This document shows positions 1-9,056 of a stretch of 35,561 nucleotides of DNA, piece after piece (the first letter of the stretch is position 1; every line of letters begins with the position of its first letter). This stretch comes from Bacteroidaceae bacterium (GTDB lineage: Bacteria; Bacteroidota; Bacteroidia; Bacteroidales; Bacteroidaceae), in NCBI GenBank assembly GCA_017536695.1, contig JAFXGX010000004.1, forward strand, positions 1-35,561, read 5' to 3'. The notes under the pieces were generated by a model. The model was not told the origin of the DNA and made no database searches. It worked only from the letters and a program-made list of their open reading frames with translations. Made by a program: the position numbers and the translations under genes.

Positions 1-216
1 AAAGGAAACTGCCTGGACAATGCCATGATGGAGAACTTCTTTGGACTTATGAAGTCAGAGTTGCTATATTTGCAGGAGTGGGACAGCGTAGAGCAGTTCG
101 CGAAGGAACTGGTCAAGTACATACGCTACTACAATAATGATAGAATCAAACTTAGGCTAAATGGAAAAAGCCCGGTGCAATACCGAGCTTTATTCCAATC
201 TAAGAAGGCTTCTTAA
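1..216 (+). CDS. IS3-family (IS150-like) transposase OrfB, C-terminal fragment
   Basis: The frame is open from base 1, so the gene is cut by the window edge and the Met at 25 is internal. The visible 71 residues carry the end of the rve/DDE integrase core: NAMMENFFGLMKSE holds the catalytic Glu (in MEN), with the usual Lys seven residues later. The segment that follows, YIRYYNNDRI...L.GKSPVQYR, is the standard C-terminus of IS3-group OrfB proteins. The product would be the catalytic transposase made by frameshifting between OrfA and OrfB. The stop is followed directly by the IS terminal repeat. The family call is strong; whether the complete element is intact is not visible. Confidence 0.93.
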   Translation, partial: KGNCLDNAMMENFFGLMKSELLYLQEWDSVEQFAKELVKYIRYYNNDRIKLRLNGKSPVQYRALFQSKKAS

Positions 217-218
217 TA

Positions 219-252
219 ATGTTAAACCGTCCAACTTTTGGGGGTCACATCA
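219..252. repeat. Right terminal inverted repeat of the IS3-family element
   Basis: Read on the minus strand the element edge is TGATGTGACCCCCAAAAGTT followed by GGACGGTTTAACA. It starts with TG, as IS3 ends do, and lies immediately after the transposase stop. The outer boundary at about 252 is inferred. The opposite end and the target duplication lie outside the window. Confidence 0.75.
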
Positions 253-282
253 ACCTCGCCCCCTTCTTAAATAAGATTATAT

Positions 283-641
283 CAAAAGTTACTTTACAAG
301 TACCTTTTTATTCTTGGCCATTGACGCGCTTTTCTTTCGTGACCCGCACGGTGTCAACTAAACTCCCTCCCCCTTCGGGGACTCCCTCTATTATTATAAA
401 CAGAGGGAGAGTTCTGCTTCGCGTGCCCAATCACTGAAAAGCTCGCCGACAGCAAAAAGTTACTTTACAAGTACCTTATTTATGTGAAGAGAGGGCAACC
501 CTTGGGATTACCCTCCCTTGTTAGTTTGCCGTTGGCTCGCTTTTCTTTCGTGACCCGCACGGCACCAGTTAAACCGGTGCTGCGTGCGACCAATCACTGA
601 AAAGCTCGCCGATAGCAAAAAGTTACTTTACAAGTACCTTT
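283..641. repeat. Two roughly 165-bp tandem repeats built on the 3' end of the neighbouring hydrolase gene
   Basis: The motif AAAGTTACTTTACAAGTACC occurs at about 285, 456 and 619. The last copy is the coding end (KVLVK-stop) of the 623-5242 gene; the other two lie downstream of it. Each unit also carries CCATTGAC or CCGTTGGC (the VNG part of the tail), CTTTTCTTTCGTGACCCGCACGG and CAATCACTGAAAAGCTCGCCGA(C/T)AGC. The two spacings are about 170 and 163 bp. Units differ by short palindromic insertions, for example GAGGGCAACCC...GATTACCCTC near 490-520. No gene is seen in 253-622. Confidence 0.85.
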
Positions 642-3600
642 TTGCCATTGACAATGTAAAGACCTGGAGTAGTAATCTGCTCAATCTTGCGGCCATGGAC
701 ATCATAGGTACCCTTGACAGCTGAATCTGAATTTACATTCAGGATTCCAGTGGGAACAGCCACTTCAAGCATTACATCGATAATCTGACCGCCGTTAGCC
801 TTGAAGTCACCGAACTTGCCGTCAGCATCACCTGCAGGGTCGATGTTACACCAATCCTGCTTAACGCGCATGCGGTATGTACCTGCTGTCTCAGGAGCAT
901 TGAATGCAGGAACTGCAGGTGTGTTACGGTCGTTTCCTGTAATCACTGTACCTTTGCTGTTCCAGCCACTCTCGTCGCTTGCACTGTCATTATTGTAGAA
1001 TGAGTATGCTACAAGGTCCCCGGCAGGAGCCCACTCGCTACCCTCGGCAATGCTTGCTGTGAAACCGTCACCGTCAAAGTCAATGAACACATACTGATGA
1101 ATCCAAGAACCGGCCTTGTTGAATGAGATTGTAAGTTCCTCACCTACCTCAACCTTGAACAAGGCAACAGCGGTAGCATTGGTATAATCCTGTGTCTGCT
1201 CATCATCTGTGAGAGTATAGCTGTTCTCGCCCGAAGCACCGGTAAGAGTGAATCCCTTGATTGCACGGTCTGTCCTTGTTTTTGTGCCGGTGTATCTTGG
1301 CTCATATACGTCAAATTCCTCAACAACAACAGTTACAGAACCACTGAAAGCATCACCTACAGCAACACCCTTTACAACACCTTCCGGGATAACAAGAGTG
1401 TACTCTCCTGGGGTTGTCACTTCAGAGGCCAGTGTAACTGTCAACACCTTGCCTTCGACGCTGTATGTTGCAGCAACAACCTTTTCCCCGTTTGCATCAT
1501 TTAAGAGAACCTCGGCACCTGTAGCGGCATCTTCTACTTCCTTATTGAATTCAACCTCAATGGTTGAAAGAGAGTAAATATCTTCGCTTGGAGTAACAGA
1601 AGTGACCTTTATAGGTTCTGGAGCAGTCACAACCAATGCAAGTTCTCCTGAATAGGCCTTGTCATCGCTATTGCGTACAATAACGCCCTCGGGAATAACA
1701 AGGAGATAATTGCCCGGTGTGCTTACCTTATTTGCCAAAGTAACTGTAACAGTTGAACCCTTTACCTCATATGCAGCCTCTGCTACAACATTCTCTTTTG
1801 CTTCGTCATAGAGAGCAATCACAGCCTCAGCACCCTCGACAGCCTTGACATCAAAATTGAACTCAAGTTTAACGCTGCTGATAGACTCCGCCTTTTTAGG
1901 ACTATAGTTTACAACCTCGAAAGGGACCTGTGCAGGGTCGGCATTCACACCGTCGAATGCAAATACTGTGCTACCCGGGAGAGTAACTGTCAGCTGCTGG
2001 TCGATGTCGATTGCTGTACCCTCGGTCAAGCCCTCGAGAGCATCCTGTACCTTGAATGACTTGGTAAGGATTATTGCGCCTGTGATATTTGCAGGAATCT
2101 CAAGAGCCTCGCGCAGTGTAAAGGTATATGTCAATGCACTGTTGCCGCCGTTGCGCAGAGCAAGAGTAGCCTTCGCGCCGTTCCATGATGCCCAGCCGTA
2201 AACCTCCTGCTTGCTGCCGTTCCAAGGACTGCCGCCTACCCAGTGAGCATCGGGCAATACATCGGCATTCTTCTTCTGCCAAGCAACACACTCAGCTACA
2301 TCCTCCCAAAGCTTACCGTTATTGATTGTGTTCATCAGGTTGCAGTTGGTGTAAAGCTCAACAATACCCGAACCGCAAACGAATGCGCAACGGAGCTCGC
2401 GGAGAACAGCATTGTAGTCTCTTGAATCGCTTGCCGGAGGACCATCCTCAGAAAGGATGAATCCGTGAGTCATCAATGTGTTGATTGGGCAGATTGGAGA
2501 GTTCTGTACATAGTTCTGATAAACCAGACGGTCGCGGTATGTAATCCAGTTCTCGCGGTTGATGCTGTTGTTGCCGATACGGTCGTGGTCGTTCTCCTGA
2601 CGCCATGTAGCATCGGAAATCTGATACCAGAACGGAGAAGCCCATGTACCTACGGTAGTGTTGAAGAAGATATCCTCGCGCATGTTCTCACGAACGTACT
2701 GCTCAAGACGGATGATACCCTCGGCATTCTCGTTACCGGTGTCGCCTGCATCGGGACCTACAGCAGAGAACTGACCTGAGATACCGTCGAACTTGAAGAA
2801 TACATAGTTATCGGTCTCGGGGTTGAAACCCTCTACACCGTCCTGCTGGCATACGAGGTTGTTTGCTGCAGCAAGGTATGTCTCATAGTAAGCAGGGTTA
2901 GAGAGCTGCATGCCACCCTTGCCGCTCCAATACTGGCGACGGTAGTTACCGCTCTGGCCATAACCGCCTACAGGGCCCAGCCAAGCACCGATACCGGCGT
3001 TCATCTCCTTGGCCAAGGTAGACATATCGCGCATCTCGTTGGGGAAGCCGCTGTGGAATGTCCAAGGGCCGTAGTTGTCCCAACCGTCATCGATTACAAA
3101 GGCTGCAATGCCTTCGCCGTACTTGTCAAAATATTTCTCCTTCCACTGTCTCATTACACCAAGAATATCCTCGGCAGTAAAGTTTGTATGCTCGCTGCCG
3201 GGAGCCGCGTTATTGCGGTTGATGTTGAGCTCGTACCAGCTGTTATAGTGTGGGAATGTTCTCCAGGGCACTGCACGCTCGCGCTCGCTGTACGCAAGGA
3301 ATGAACGACGCTTCTGTGTCTCGCGGATATTAGCATTGCTCTGTGTACCGTCCTGTGCAACAAGACCCACAACAGAAGCTACCTTCCATGTGTCGCCTGC
3401 TGCAAGTGTAGTGTTACGGCTCCAGAGACCCTGGATACCAACGATTGCAGTGTTGATTACAGCACCTTCCTTGGCTGTGTAGATATCGACAGTCATTGTA
3501 CTTGACGCATCGATAGACTCGGTCTTGTTCTCTACGAACACACGCACAGCAAATGTACCGTCATAAGGAGCATTAAATGTAAATGTATTGTTGCTGTGCT

Positions 3601-5242
3601 GACCGCCTGAATAACCGCTGTGGTAGTCAACTGCAGCAATAGCACCGTTGCCGTCGAGCAATACGGCGCCGCCAAAGTTCAGACGGTGGCTGCCGCTTGT
3701 GTACTTCACAATGATTGATACCTTCTGACCCTCCTTCAAAGCAACGTTCTGCATATCATATGCGTAGACGTTAGGATAGTTCGCACCTGTAGCCTCCTCA
3801 ACACGCTTTGGAACATCCTCCGCAGCAACCTGTGTCCAAGAAGAAGCTGTGAGAGAAGCAGTCTTTGTCTCAGTAAGGTTCCAGGCATCCTCTTCGCCCG
3901 AAGCCTCGCCCACAGTGTTGTATGCAGTAGGAGTCTCAAGACCTGCGAAAATCTTGTCGCTCATGAGCACTGCACCACGTGTGTTGCCCACAACCTTCGG
4001 AGCTGAACCGGCAGCCTCTGTATCGACATTGTAAATCATTGGGATTACATTGTACATGTCAACAGCGTCAACACCGGTGAGTTCCATCTCGGTACGCAGA
4101 TAGTGGCTGCCGTCGCGCAGTACCGCACGCCATACAATCTCAATCTTTGTCTCCTTGTATGTGTACTCATAGTTTGCTACAAGCTGAACGCCGGCAAAGT
4201 GCTCTGCACCGCCAATGGCAGATGCATTGGCTGCAAGAGTCTCTGTCTTGACATCCATGAGTGTCATTGCCGAAGCAGGAACATTGTCACCGCTGCCGAA
4301 TGCAACTGTGAAAGGCTCGGTACCTGCAACAAGGTCCATAGCCTTAGAACCTGCAAAGTAAAGGGCATTGCCCACCTTCATGTAGCTTGCTGCGAGGACA
4401 TTGTTGCTGAGTGTGTAAACACCGTCGGTCTCATCCATCTTTGCAACACCCACATCCTCCTGCTGCTTGGGATAAACCCACGCATTTACATATGTCTCGC
4501 TATCGGCCTGTACAGGGAGTGTAGCAACGTTCACTGTAATGGTGTTGTTCACATCATCAACAGAAACAACTGCGAACTTACCTTCGGGAGCAGTTACAGA
4601 AGTCTTGTTCTTGTCAAGAGAGCCCTCTACTGTGATTGTAGAACCGTTGGCATACTCTTTGCCATCAATAGTGAGTGTAACACCTTCGGGGACACTGATT
4701 GTATAAGTGCGCTCAACAATCACAGACTCCGTTAATGTATAACGGCTGCCGCCATCCTTTGCACCGTTGTCGGTCCATAGGCCGAGTGTAGTACCACCGT
4801 TGGCAGAAACACCCTGATACCAGTTCAGGTAGATTGCCTGTGCCGAACCGGCAGTTGTGTAAGGCTGAATCTGGTAGTTGTCATCAGAGTAGTTGTCTAC
4901 CTTGAAATAGGCACCGTCAACTCTTGAATCGCTAAGAGTTACAAAACCCTTCTTTGAACTGTAGCTCGCAGCCTTTGTGTAGCCGAGCCACTTCTTTGCA
5001 CTGTGGCTGTAGATGTAGTACGCACCATCGACGCCGTCTACTGCGTAGAAAGCAAAGAGGCCATTCTCATCTGTAGCCGGAGCGGTTGTGGGGCCTACAT
5101 AGGCACCGTTACCGTTCACCATTGTGTAGACATGCTCCGGCTTGCCGTCCGTTGGCAATGTTGTCGAAGCTGTCAACTTGTCGGCGTATGCCTGTGTCGA
5201 GACAAACAGAGCCGCCAACAATAAAGAGAAAATCTTCTTCAT
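623..5242 (-). CDS. Large secreted GH36-like glycoside hydrolase with Ig-like domains and sorting tail
   Basis: The protein has 1539 residues, with signal peptide MKKIFSLLLAALFVSTQAYA at 1-20. A carbohydrate-binding-like N-terminal region (about 22-245) precedes a beta-rich region (about 250-620) and a TIM-barrel-type catalytic region (about 650-1010). The catalytic region has FVIDDGWD (715-722), FFKFDG (815-820; D819 is the candidate nucleophile) and WRQEND (880-885; D885 is a candidate acid/base). These resemble the Bacteroidetes GH36/clan GH-D-like proteins often labelled alpha-galactosidase or 'enterotoxin'. Two SbsA-type Ig-like domains (about 1105-1310) follow, then a GEVED-like domain (about 1320-1490) and a C-terminal tail YDVHGRKI...GLYIVNGKKVLVK typical of secretion/sorting tails. 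It probably acts outside the cell or on its surface on alpha-linked galactosides or host or plant glycans. The substrate is not readable and the GH family is inferred from motifs. Its last codons are duplicated downstream as tandem repeats. Confidence 0.72.
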   Translation of the reverse strand: MKKIFSLLLAALFVSTQAYADKLTASTTLPTDGKPEHVYTMVNGNGAYVGPTTAPATDENGLFAFYAVDGVDGAYYIYSHSAKKWLGYTKAASYSSKKGFVTLSDSRVDGAYFKVDNYSDDNYQIQPYTTAGSAQAIYLNWYQGVSANGGTTLGLWTDNGAKDGGSRYTLTESVIVERTYTISVPEGVTLTIDGKEYANGSTITVEGSLDKNKTSVTAPEGKFAVVSVDDVNNTITVNVATLPVQADSETYVNAWVYPKQQEDVGVAKMDETDGVYTLSNNVLAASYMKVGNALYFAGSKAMDLVAGTEPFTVAFGSGDNVPASAMTLMDVKTETLAANASAIGGAEHFAGVQLVANYEYTYKETKIEIVWRAVLRDGSHYLRTEMELTGVDAVDMYNVIPMIYNVDTEAAGSAPKVVGNTRGAVLMSDKIFAGLETPTAYNTVGEASGEEDAWNLTETKTASLTASSWTQVAAEDVPKRVEEATGANYPNVYAYDMQNVALKEGQKVSIIVKYTSGSHRLNFGGAVLLDGNGAIAAVDYHSGYSGGQHSNNTFTFNAPYDGTFAVRVFVENKTESIDASSTMTVDIYTAKEGAVINTAIVGIQGLWSRNTTLAAGDTWKVASVVGLVAQDGTQSNANIRETQKRRSFLAYSERERAVPWRTFPHYNSWYELNINRNNAAPGSEHTNFTAEDILGVMRQWKEKYFDKYGEGIAAFVIDDGWDNYGPWTFHSGFPNEMRDMSTLAKEMNAGIGAWLGPVGGYGQSGNYRRQYWSGKGGMQLSNPAYYETYLAAANNLVCQQDGVEGFNPETDNYVFFKFDGISGQFSAVGPDAGDTGNENAEGIIRLEQYVRENMREDIFFNTTVGTWASPFWYQISDATWRQENDHDRIGNNSINRENWITYRDRLVYQNYVQNSPICPINTLMTHGFILSEDGPPASDSRDYNAVLRELRCAFVCGSGIVELYTNCNLMNTINNGKLWEDVAECVAWQKKNADVLPDAHWVGGSPWNGSKQEVYGWASWNGAKATLALRNGGNSALTYTFTLREALEIPANITGAIILTKSFKVQDALEGLTEGTAIDIDQQLTVTLPGSTVFAFDGVNADPAQVPFEVVNYSPKKAESISSVKLEFNFDVKAVEGAEAVIALYDEAKENVVAEAAYEVKGSTVTVTLANKVSTPGNYLLVIPEGVIVRNSDDKAYSGELALVVTAPEPIKVTSVTPSEDIYSLSTIEVEFNKEVEDAATGAEVLLNDANGEKVVAATYSVEGKVLTVTLASEVTTPGEYTLVIPEGVVKGVAVGDAFSGSVTVVVEEFDVYEPRYTGTKTRTDRAIKGFTLTGASGENSYTLTDDEQTQDYTNATAVALFKVEVGEELTISFNKAGSWIHQYVFIDFDGDGFTASIAEGSEWAPAGDLVAYSFYNNDSASDESGWNSKGTVITGNDRNTPAVPAFNAPETAGTYRMRVKQDWCNIDPAGDADGKFGDFKANGGQIIDVMLEVAVPTGILNVNSDSAVKGTYDVHGRKIEQITTPGLYIVNGKKVLVK

Positions 5243-5291
5243 AGGTAAAACATTTAAGGTTAGTATTATTTGGTTATTTATTAAGCATGCA

Positions 5292-5317
5292 AGGCTGTGT
5301 CCGTAAAGACACAGCCT
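5292..5317. promoter_or_regulatory. Hairpin in the leader of the GH36-like gene
   Basis: AGGCTGTGTC and GACACAGCCT form a perfect 10-bp stem with a 6-nt loop, 50-75 nt upstream of the ATG at 5242. There is no U-tract on either side, so a leader RNA structure is more likely than a terminator. Role unknown. Confidence 0.5.
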
Positions 5318-5353
5318 GACGTTCCTATAACTAATATTAATGATAATTCACTA

Positions 5354-5760
5354 TCATTCATTTTCACATACAAGGTATCTTATTGAGCTACCTTGTTTAC
5401 GGTTTATGAGATTTTTCGCTTCACTCAAAATGACAGGTCCGCTGAAACAAAGTGGATTTGTGTAATAAAACCACACTGCGCGTGACCCATTGCTAAAAGG
5501 CTCGCGATAGGTTGATTTGTGGATTACTGCCACAGGTTGCCCCATTGACTCGCCTTTTTTATCGCAACCCGCGCGGTTCCCCGGGCTCTCCCTCTTTTGA
5601 AAACTCCTCCACCGCAAGCGGTCCCACGGACTCTCCCTCTTTTCAAAGAGGATAAAGTTGCGAGTAAGTGAGTGTAATGCAAACTGGTTTGTAATTACAC
5701 AACGAACGGAAGCAACTTCGCTAAAGGCAAATACGGCGAAGCCGGGAGGGAGTTTACCTG
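5354..5760. repeat. Mosaic of intergenic repeats, including an SEAKNL-type repeat and a duplicated gene end
   Basis: This gene-free stretch holds several pieces. One is GAGATTTTTCGCTTCACTCA plus AAATGACA (about 5407-5434), a variant of the widely dispersed repeat whose translation reads 'VILSEAKNL'. Another is a block at 5476-5550 homologous to 5765-5838, which includes the last codons of the small gene at 5811-5981. The rest is CTCCCTCTTTT...AAGAGG and GCCGGGAGGGAG palindromic pieces (5583-5755). The 87-residue minus ORF across it is made of repeat sequence and is not called as a gene. Confidence 0.7.
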
Positions 5761-5810
5761 CACTACGCGCGACCCGTTGCTAAAAGGCTCGCGATAGGTT
5801 GATTTGTGGA

Positions 5811-5981
5811 TTAGTTCCACAGGTTGCCCCATTGACGGCCGTTGTCCTTACCGAGCTGCGCGTTTGGATCAGAGGTATCTACTGTCTGATTACTGTCACC
5901 TATCTTCAATGAAGCTGCAAGCATCTGTGCTGCCTCGATATTTACCTCTGTCATCAGAGGAGATACATATGTCTTCTTCAT
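5811..5981 (-). CDS. Small conserved-type protein (56 aa, MKKTYV...MLAASLKI)
   Basis: The minus strand from 5981 encodes 56 residues. The protein begins MKKTYVSPLMTEVNIEAAQM and then LAASLKI, has a polar middle with TVDTSDPNAQLGKDNGR, and ends in QWGNLWN before TAA. From memory, small proteins beginning MKK-x-Y-x-x-P with a following LAAS segment are frequent in Bacteroides and Prevotella and are annotated only as hypothetical; this was not checked. There is no convincing signal peptide. The codons are unbiased and the start is preceded by an AT-rich leader, as for other genes here. It lies alone between the two large secreted-protein genes on the same strand. Its final seven codons plus downstream sequence recur at 5476-5550, so the gene end has been duplicated. 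Function unknown. Confidence 0.72.
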   Translation of the reverse strand: MKKTYVSPLMTEVNIEAAQMLAASLKIGDSNQTVDTSDPNAQLGKDNGRQWGNLWN

Positions 5982-6234
5982 ATTATTGTATAATTATTTT
6001 CCTGTTATATTTTTTTGACAGAAGAACAGAAGGACAAAAGATTGCAAAATGCAGATTCTCGTGAAACCGGGCAACGGTGCCGTTGCAATGCACGCTGTGA
6101 ATTTTTATAAAACAGATTTAATGAAGCTGCACACAAACTGCTTGCGTGCAGTTCACTAAATTTGTTTTATTATAGGTTTCGCGCCATAGGGCTTATGTTC
6201 TTATGTACTTATGTCTAAATTCTTTTTACACGTA
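5982..6234. other. Intergenic region with no gene seen
   Basis: This is the AT-rich leader of the small gene and the trailer of the 6235-8886 gene. It holds imperfect palindromes around TTTATAAAACAGATTTAATG and CACTAAATTTGTTTTATTAT (6112-6175). It also holds the 6197-6219 copy of a 23-bp sequence (GTTCTTATGTACTTATGTCT plus AAA) that recurs at 9214-9236. No clear -33/-7 promoter was found. Confidence 0.5.
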
Positions 6235-8886
6235 TTAGCGAACGAGTTTCTTTACACCGTTTACAATGTAAATACCCGGCTCAGTAATTGTCTCAACACG
6301 ACGGCCTGTAAGGTCGTAGATTTCTGATTTCTCATTTCTGATTTCTACCTTCTCAACGCCTGTTGTGCCCTCGCCGAAACGGAAGCTGTAAGAAGCAGCA
6401 CCACTTGCAACGCTTGCAGGCAAATATGCCTTATTAGCGTTGTTCAACCACTTGCCGTCAGTCATCTTTGCCTTGTAAAGGCCAACACCGTCAACGTTGC
6501 CAAGAACATATGCATCGCCGGCCACATATTCATCAGTTACTGAACCCTTCAAGAGGTTGCCTTCTACGTCAGCTGTTGCTACATCTGTCAGAATCCAGAA
6601 TTTGTATGCGCCCTCGGCTGCCTTAAGAATAACACCTGTCTCAGCAGGAAGAACGCCCGTTACCTGTGTCAAAGTCACCCAACCGTCGTTTACTGCTGTA
6701 ACGGTGTAAGCCTCAACATTTGCAGGAACTGCTACAGAAACTCCGGCATATAGTGTTGCATAACCGGCAGCAGAAACTGATACTTCATGGTACATAGGCA
6801 ACTCAGCCTCGGGAACGAACTTGTAGAGCTGAACAGGCTCGCCGTACGATTCATTATAATAGCGGAAGCGCAAAAATGTTTCGCCTGAGTTAAATCGGAG
6901 GTAGCGACCCGAAACAATTGCAATGCCCTCAGTTGAGAACTCAATTGTATTCAGCTGTTCTGTAGCGTCAAAGTTAAGAGCATTGTCATTGCTTTTGCCG
7001 GAAATGTATCCACCAGCTGTCTTTACTGAATAACCGCCTTCCATTGCTGCAATTGTAACAGCAACTGCATTAACCTCGCTGCTTGCCTCAATTACAGTAC
7101 CGTCGGTGATGGCTGCAACATAACCGTTGTTCTCGTCCTTGCCATTGAACACGTATGCATCGGTACCATTCTCGTAAACAACAAGATACTTGCCACTCCA
7201 ATCTGCAGGCTCAGATGTTACCTTTACATAACTACCCTTCTCAATTACGCTGTATGTTGCAGACGCTATTTCACTAGCGATGTCGTTAACCACTGCAATT
7301 GCCTTTACAGTTGTTGTTGCTGAGATAGTGAACGCACCTGAATAAGGAGTGCTCTCCTCTGTTGGGTCATTGCCATCCAGTGTGTAGTAGATGTCAGCCC
7401 CCTCGGCTGCTGTGATTGACACCTCAAGTGAGCCCTCAAACTCTGTTACATCGGGAGAGATGACTGGTTTTTCGGGTCTTGCAGCTGCTGCCTCAGCGTC
7501 CCAATAGATGCTGATGCTTGTCAAGTACATAGCACTGCTTGCAGAACGCATGCCAATGTATTCATAATCGCCCTCGATTACAAGTTCTGTTGAGGTACCG
7601 CAAACAATTGTGCCAAGCAATGTACCCTGCTTAGAGTTGTCGTACAAATCAGTTGGAGCGTTGTATGCGCTGTTCTTTCCATAGATGTTCAGTGTACGGC
7701 CAGCGCTTGTACCGCTCTGCCACTCAACAGCAACCTTCCTTACCTTACCGCCTGAAGCAGTTGTTATAACGCCTGAATTGTTGTTGTTTGAACGCAACTG
7801 GATTGCGTCGTTTCCACCTGCTGACTGACCTGCATACACCGCGTCAGATGTCACAGTCTTGCCGCTCCATGATGAATAACTTGTACCTGAAATTCCTGTC
7901 AGTTCGCGGTTGAGCACGTCAATAACAGCACCTTCAATCACAACTGTCTTTGAATATTTTGCTGTTTCAACTTCACTTGCAACACCATTAACTACAGCAA
8001 TTGCCTTTACAGTTGTTGTTGCTGAGATAGTGAACGCACCTGAATAAGGAGTGCTCTCCTCTGTTGGGTCATTGCCATCCAGTGTGTAGTAGATGTCGCC
8101 GTCCTCAGCCTCAATTGAAACCTCAAGGCTCTCCTCGAACGTGTCATCAGCAGCCGATATTACAGGCTTATTAGGCATAACGGTGTACACATATTCAGCC
8201 TCAACACTCTCTTCGCCGCAAGTTGACACAACACTCAATGTCATTACACCGGCAACGTCTGCTGTAATTGTTTCTACAGCCTCTGTTATTTCAGTAAATT
8301 CATCACTGTTGTATATAGCATATTTAACAGTGTTTCCCGCTGCGGGAGTGATTGTTATCTCTGTGCCAAGAGCAATTTTTGCACCGTCCTTTACGCTTAC
8401 AGCAGGAAGAGTTGCTACAGGAGCCTCAGGTTCTGGTGTTTCGCCACCGCCTGTGGTATAAGTGACAGTGATTGACTTTACACGAACCTGCGCAGTCAAC
8501 TTTTCAATTGTGAAAGATGTTGAATTAGGCTCAACTGTAACTTCGCTTCCTGACGCCGTAGCAGCATCACCTATAGAATTCTTGAGTTCTGTCGCATATG
8601 AAGAACCACTACAAACGAAAACAATCTTGGTCATTGTGTTAGCGTGCTCTACAATCACCTCTGATTTAGCATACAAACGCACTGGGTTTGAGTAATTAGC
8701 AACATTTGTTGTAGAAGAAGCCTTGTTGTTGGTAAATGTGATACCATTCTGCTCCCACACCTGCTGTGTCGTGGAGAACGATGTGCGCTGAGCGGTGCTA
8801 GCAAAAGAGAGTGTAGCAGTCTCCTGCGCCTGTACCCCTGCAAATGCAAAGAGCACAGCAAAAATTGAAAGTAAAAATTTTTTCAT
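6235..8886 (-). CDS. Secreted protein with two chitobiase C-terminal-like (CHB_HEX_C-type) repeats and sorting tail
   Basis: The start is placed at the ATG at 8886, which begins the signal peptide MKKFLLSIFAVLFAFAGVQA; the open frame extends 25 codons further but that part is not signal-like. The protein has 883 residues. An N-terminal beta-sandwich-like region (about 20-150) precedes two near-identical modules at about 245-312 and 479-544, each with DIYYTLDGNDPTEESTPYSG, the hallmark of chitobiase/beta-hexosaminidase C-terminal Ig-like domains. A jelly-roll-like region separates them. The C-terminus IYDLTGRRVETITEPGIYIV then NGVKKLVR is a sorting tail like that of the 623-5242 protein. No catalytic domain is recognised, so it is probably an adhesive or glycan-binding surface or secreted protein. 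A good promoter lies at 9025-9056. Confidence 0.78.
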   Translation of the reverse strand: MKKFLLSIFAVLFAFAGVQAQETATLSFASTAQRTSFSTTQQVWEQNGITFTNNKASSTTNVANYSNPVRLYAKSEVIVEHANTMTKIVFVCSGSSYATELKNSIGDAATASGSEVTVEPNSTSFTIEKLTAQVRVKSITVTYTTGGGETPEPEAPVATLPAVSVKDGAKIALGTEITITPAAGNTVKYAIYNSDEFTEITEAVETITADVAGVMTLSVVSTCGEESVEAEYVYTVMPNKPVISAADDTFEESLEVSIEAEDGDIYYTLDGNDPTEESTPYSGAFTISATTTVKAIAVVNGVASEVETAKYSKTVVIEGAVIDVLNRELTGISGTSYSSWSGKTVTSDAVYAGQSAGGNDAIQLRSNNNNSGVITTASGGKVRKVAVEWQSGTSAGRTLNIYGKNSAYNAPTDLYDNSKQGTLLGTIVCGTSTELVIEGDYEYIGMRSASSAMYLTSISIYWDAEAAAARPEKPVISPDVTEFEGSLEVSITAAEGADIYYTLDGNDPTEESTPYSGAFTISATTTVKAIAVVNDIASEIASATYSVIEKGSYVKVTSEPADWSGKYLVVYENGTDAYVFNGKDENNGYVAAITDGTVIEASSEVNAVAVTIAAMEGGYSVKTAGGYISGKSNDNALNFDATEQLNTIEFSTEGIAIVSGRYLRFNSGETFLRFRYYNESYGEPVQLYKFVPEAELPMYHEVSVSAAGYATLYAGVSVAVPANVEAYTVTAVNDGWVTLTQVTGVLPAETGVILKAAEGAYKFWILTDVATADVEGNLLKGSVTDEYVAGDAYVLGNVDGVGLYKAKMTDGKWLNNANKAYLPASVASGAASYSFRFGEGTTGVEKVEIRNEKSEIYDLTGRRVETITEPGIYIVNGVKKLVR
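7295..8097. repeat. 101-bp exact intragenic direct repeat (7295-7395 and 7997-8097)
   Basis: The two copies are identical base for base, 702 bp apart, and encode the DIYYTLDGNDPTEESTPYSG core of the two chitobiase-like modules. The flanking parts of the modules have diverged (EDG versus AEGA before the motif), which points to recent duplication or gene conversion of the core only. Confidence 0.9.
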
Positions 8887-9024
8887 AATAATTAAATTTA
8901 TTTTGTTTTGTGAATTTTCTACATGCTCCCCTCGGTCTTCAAAAAGAAGTTTTGAATCCACCTCCCCTCGACTGCGAGTGGAGGAGTTTTCAGTCTCCTA
9001 TTAGGAGTTCCTAAATAATTTTCG

Positions 9025-9056
9025 CAAAGTTACCTCTTTAATATATATTAACCAAA
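9025..9056 (-). promoter_or_regulatory. Bacteroidetes-type promoter for the 6235-8886 gene
   Basis: On the minus strand TTTG (9056-9053), a 20-nt spacer and TAACTTTG (9032-9025) match the Bacteroides -33/-7 consensus. The predicted start near 9017 gives a leader of about 130 nt that contains a palindrome-rich CTCCACTCGCAGTCGAGGGG segment. Confidence 0.7.

Noticed and set aside
5354-5617. 87-codon minus frame with ILSEAKNL
   Set aside because: It is made of dispersed-repeat sequence, including a known type of spurious translation.
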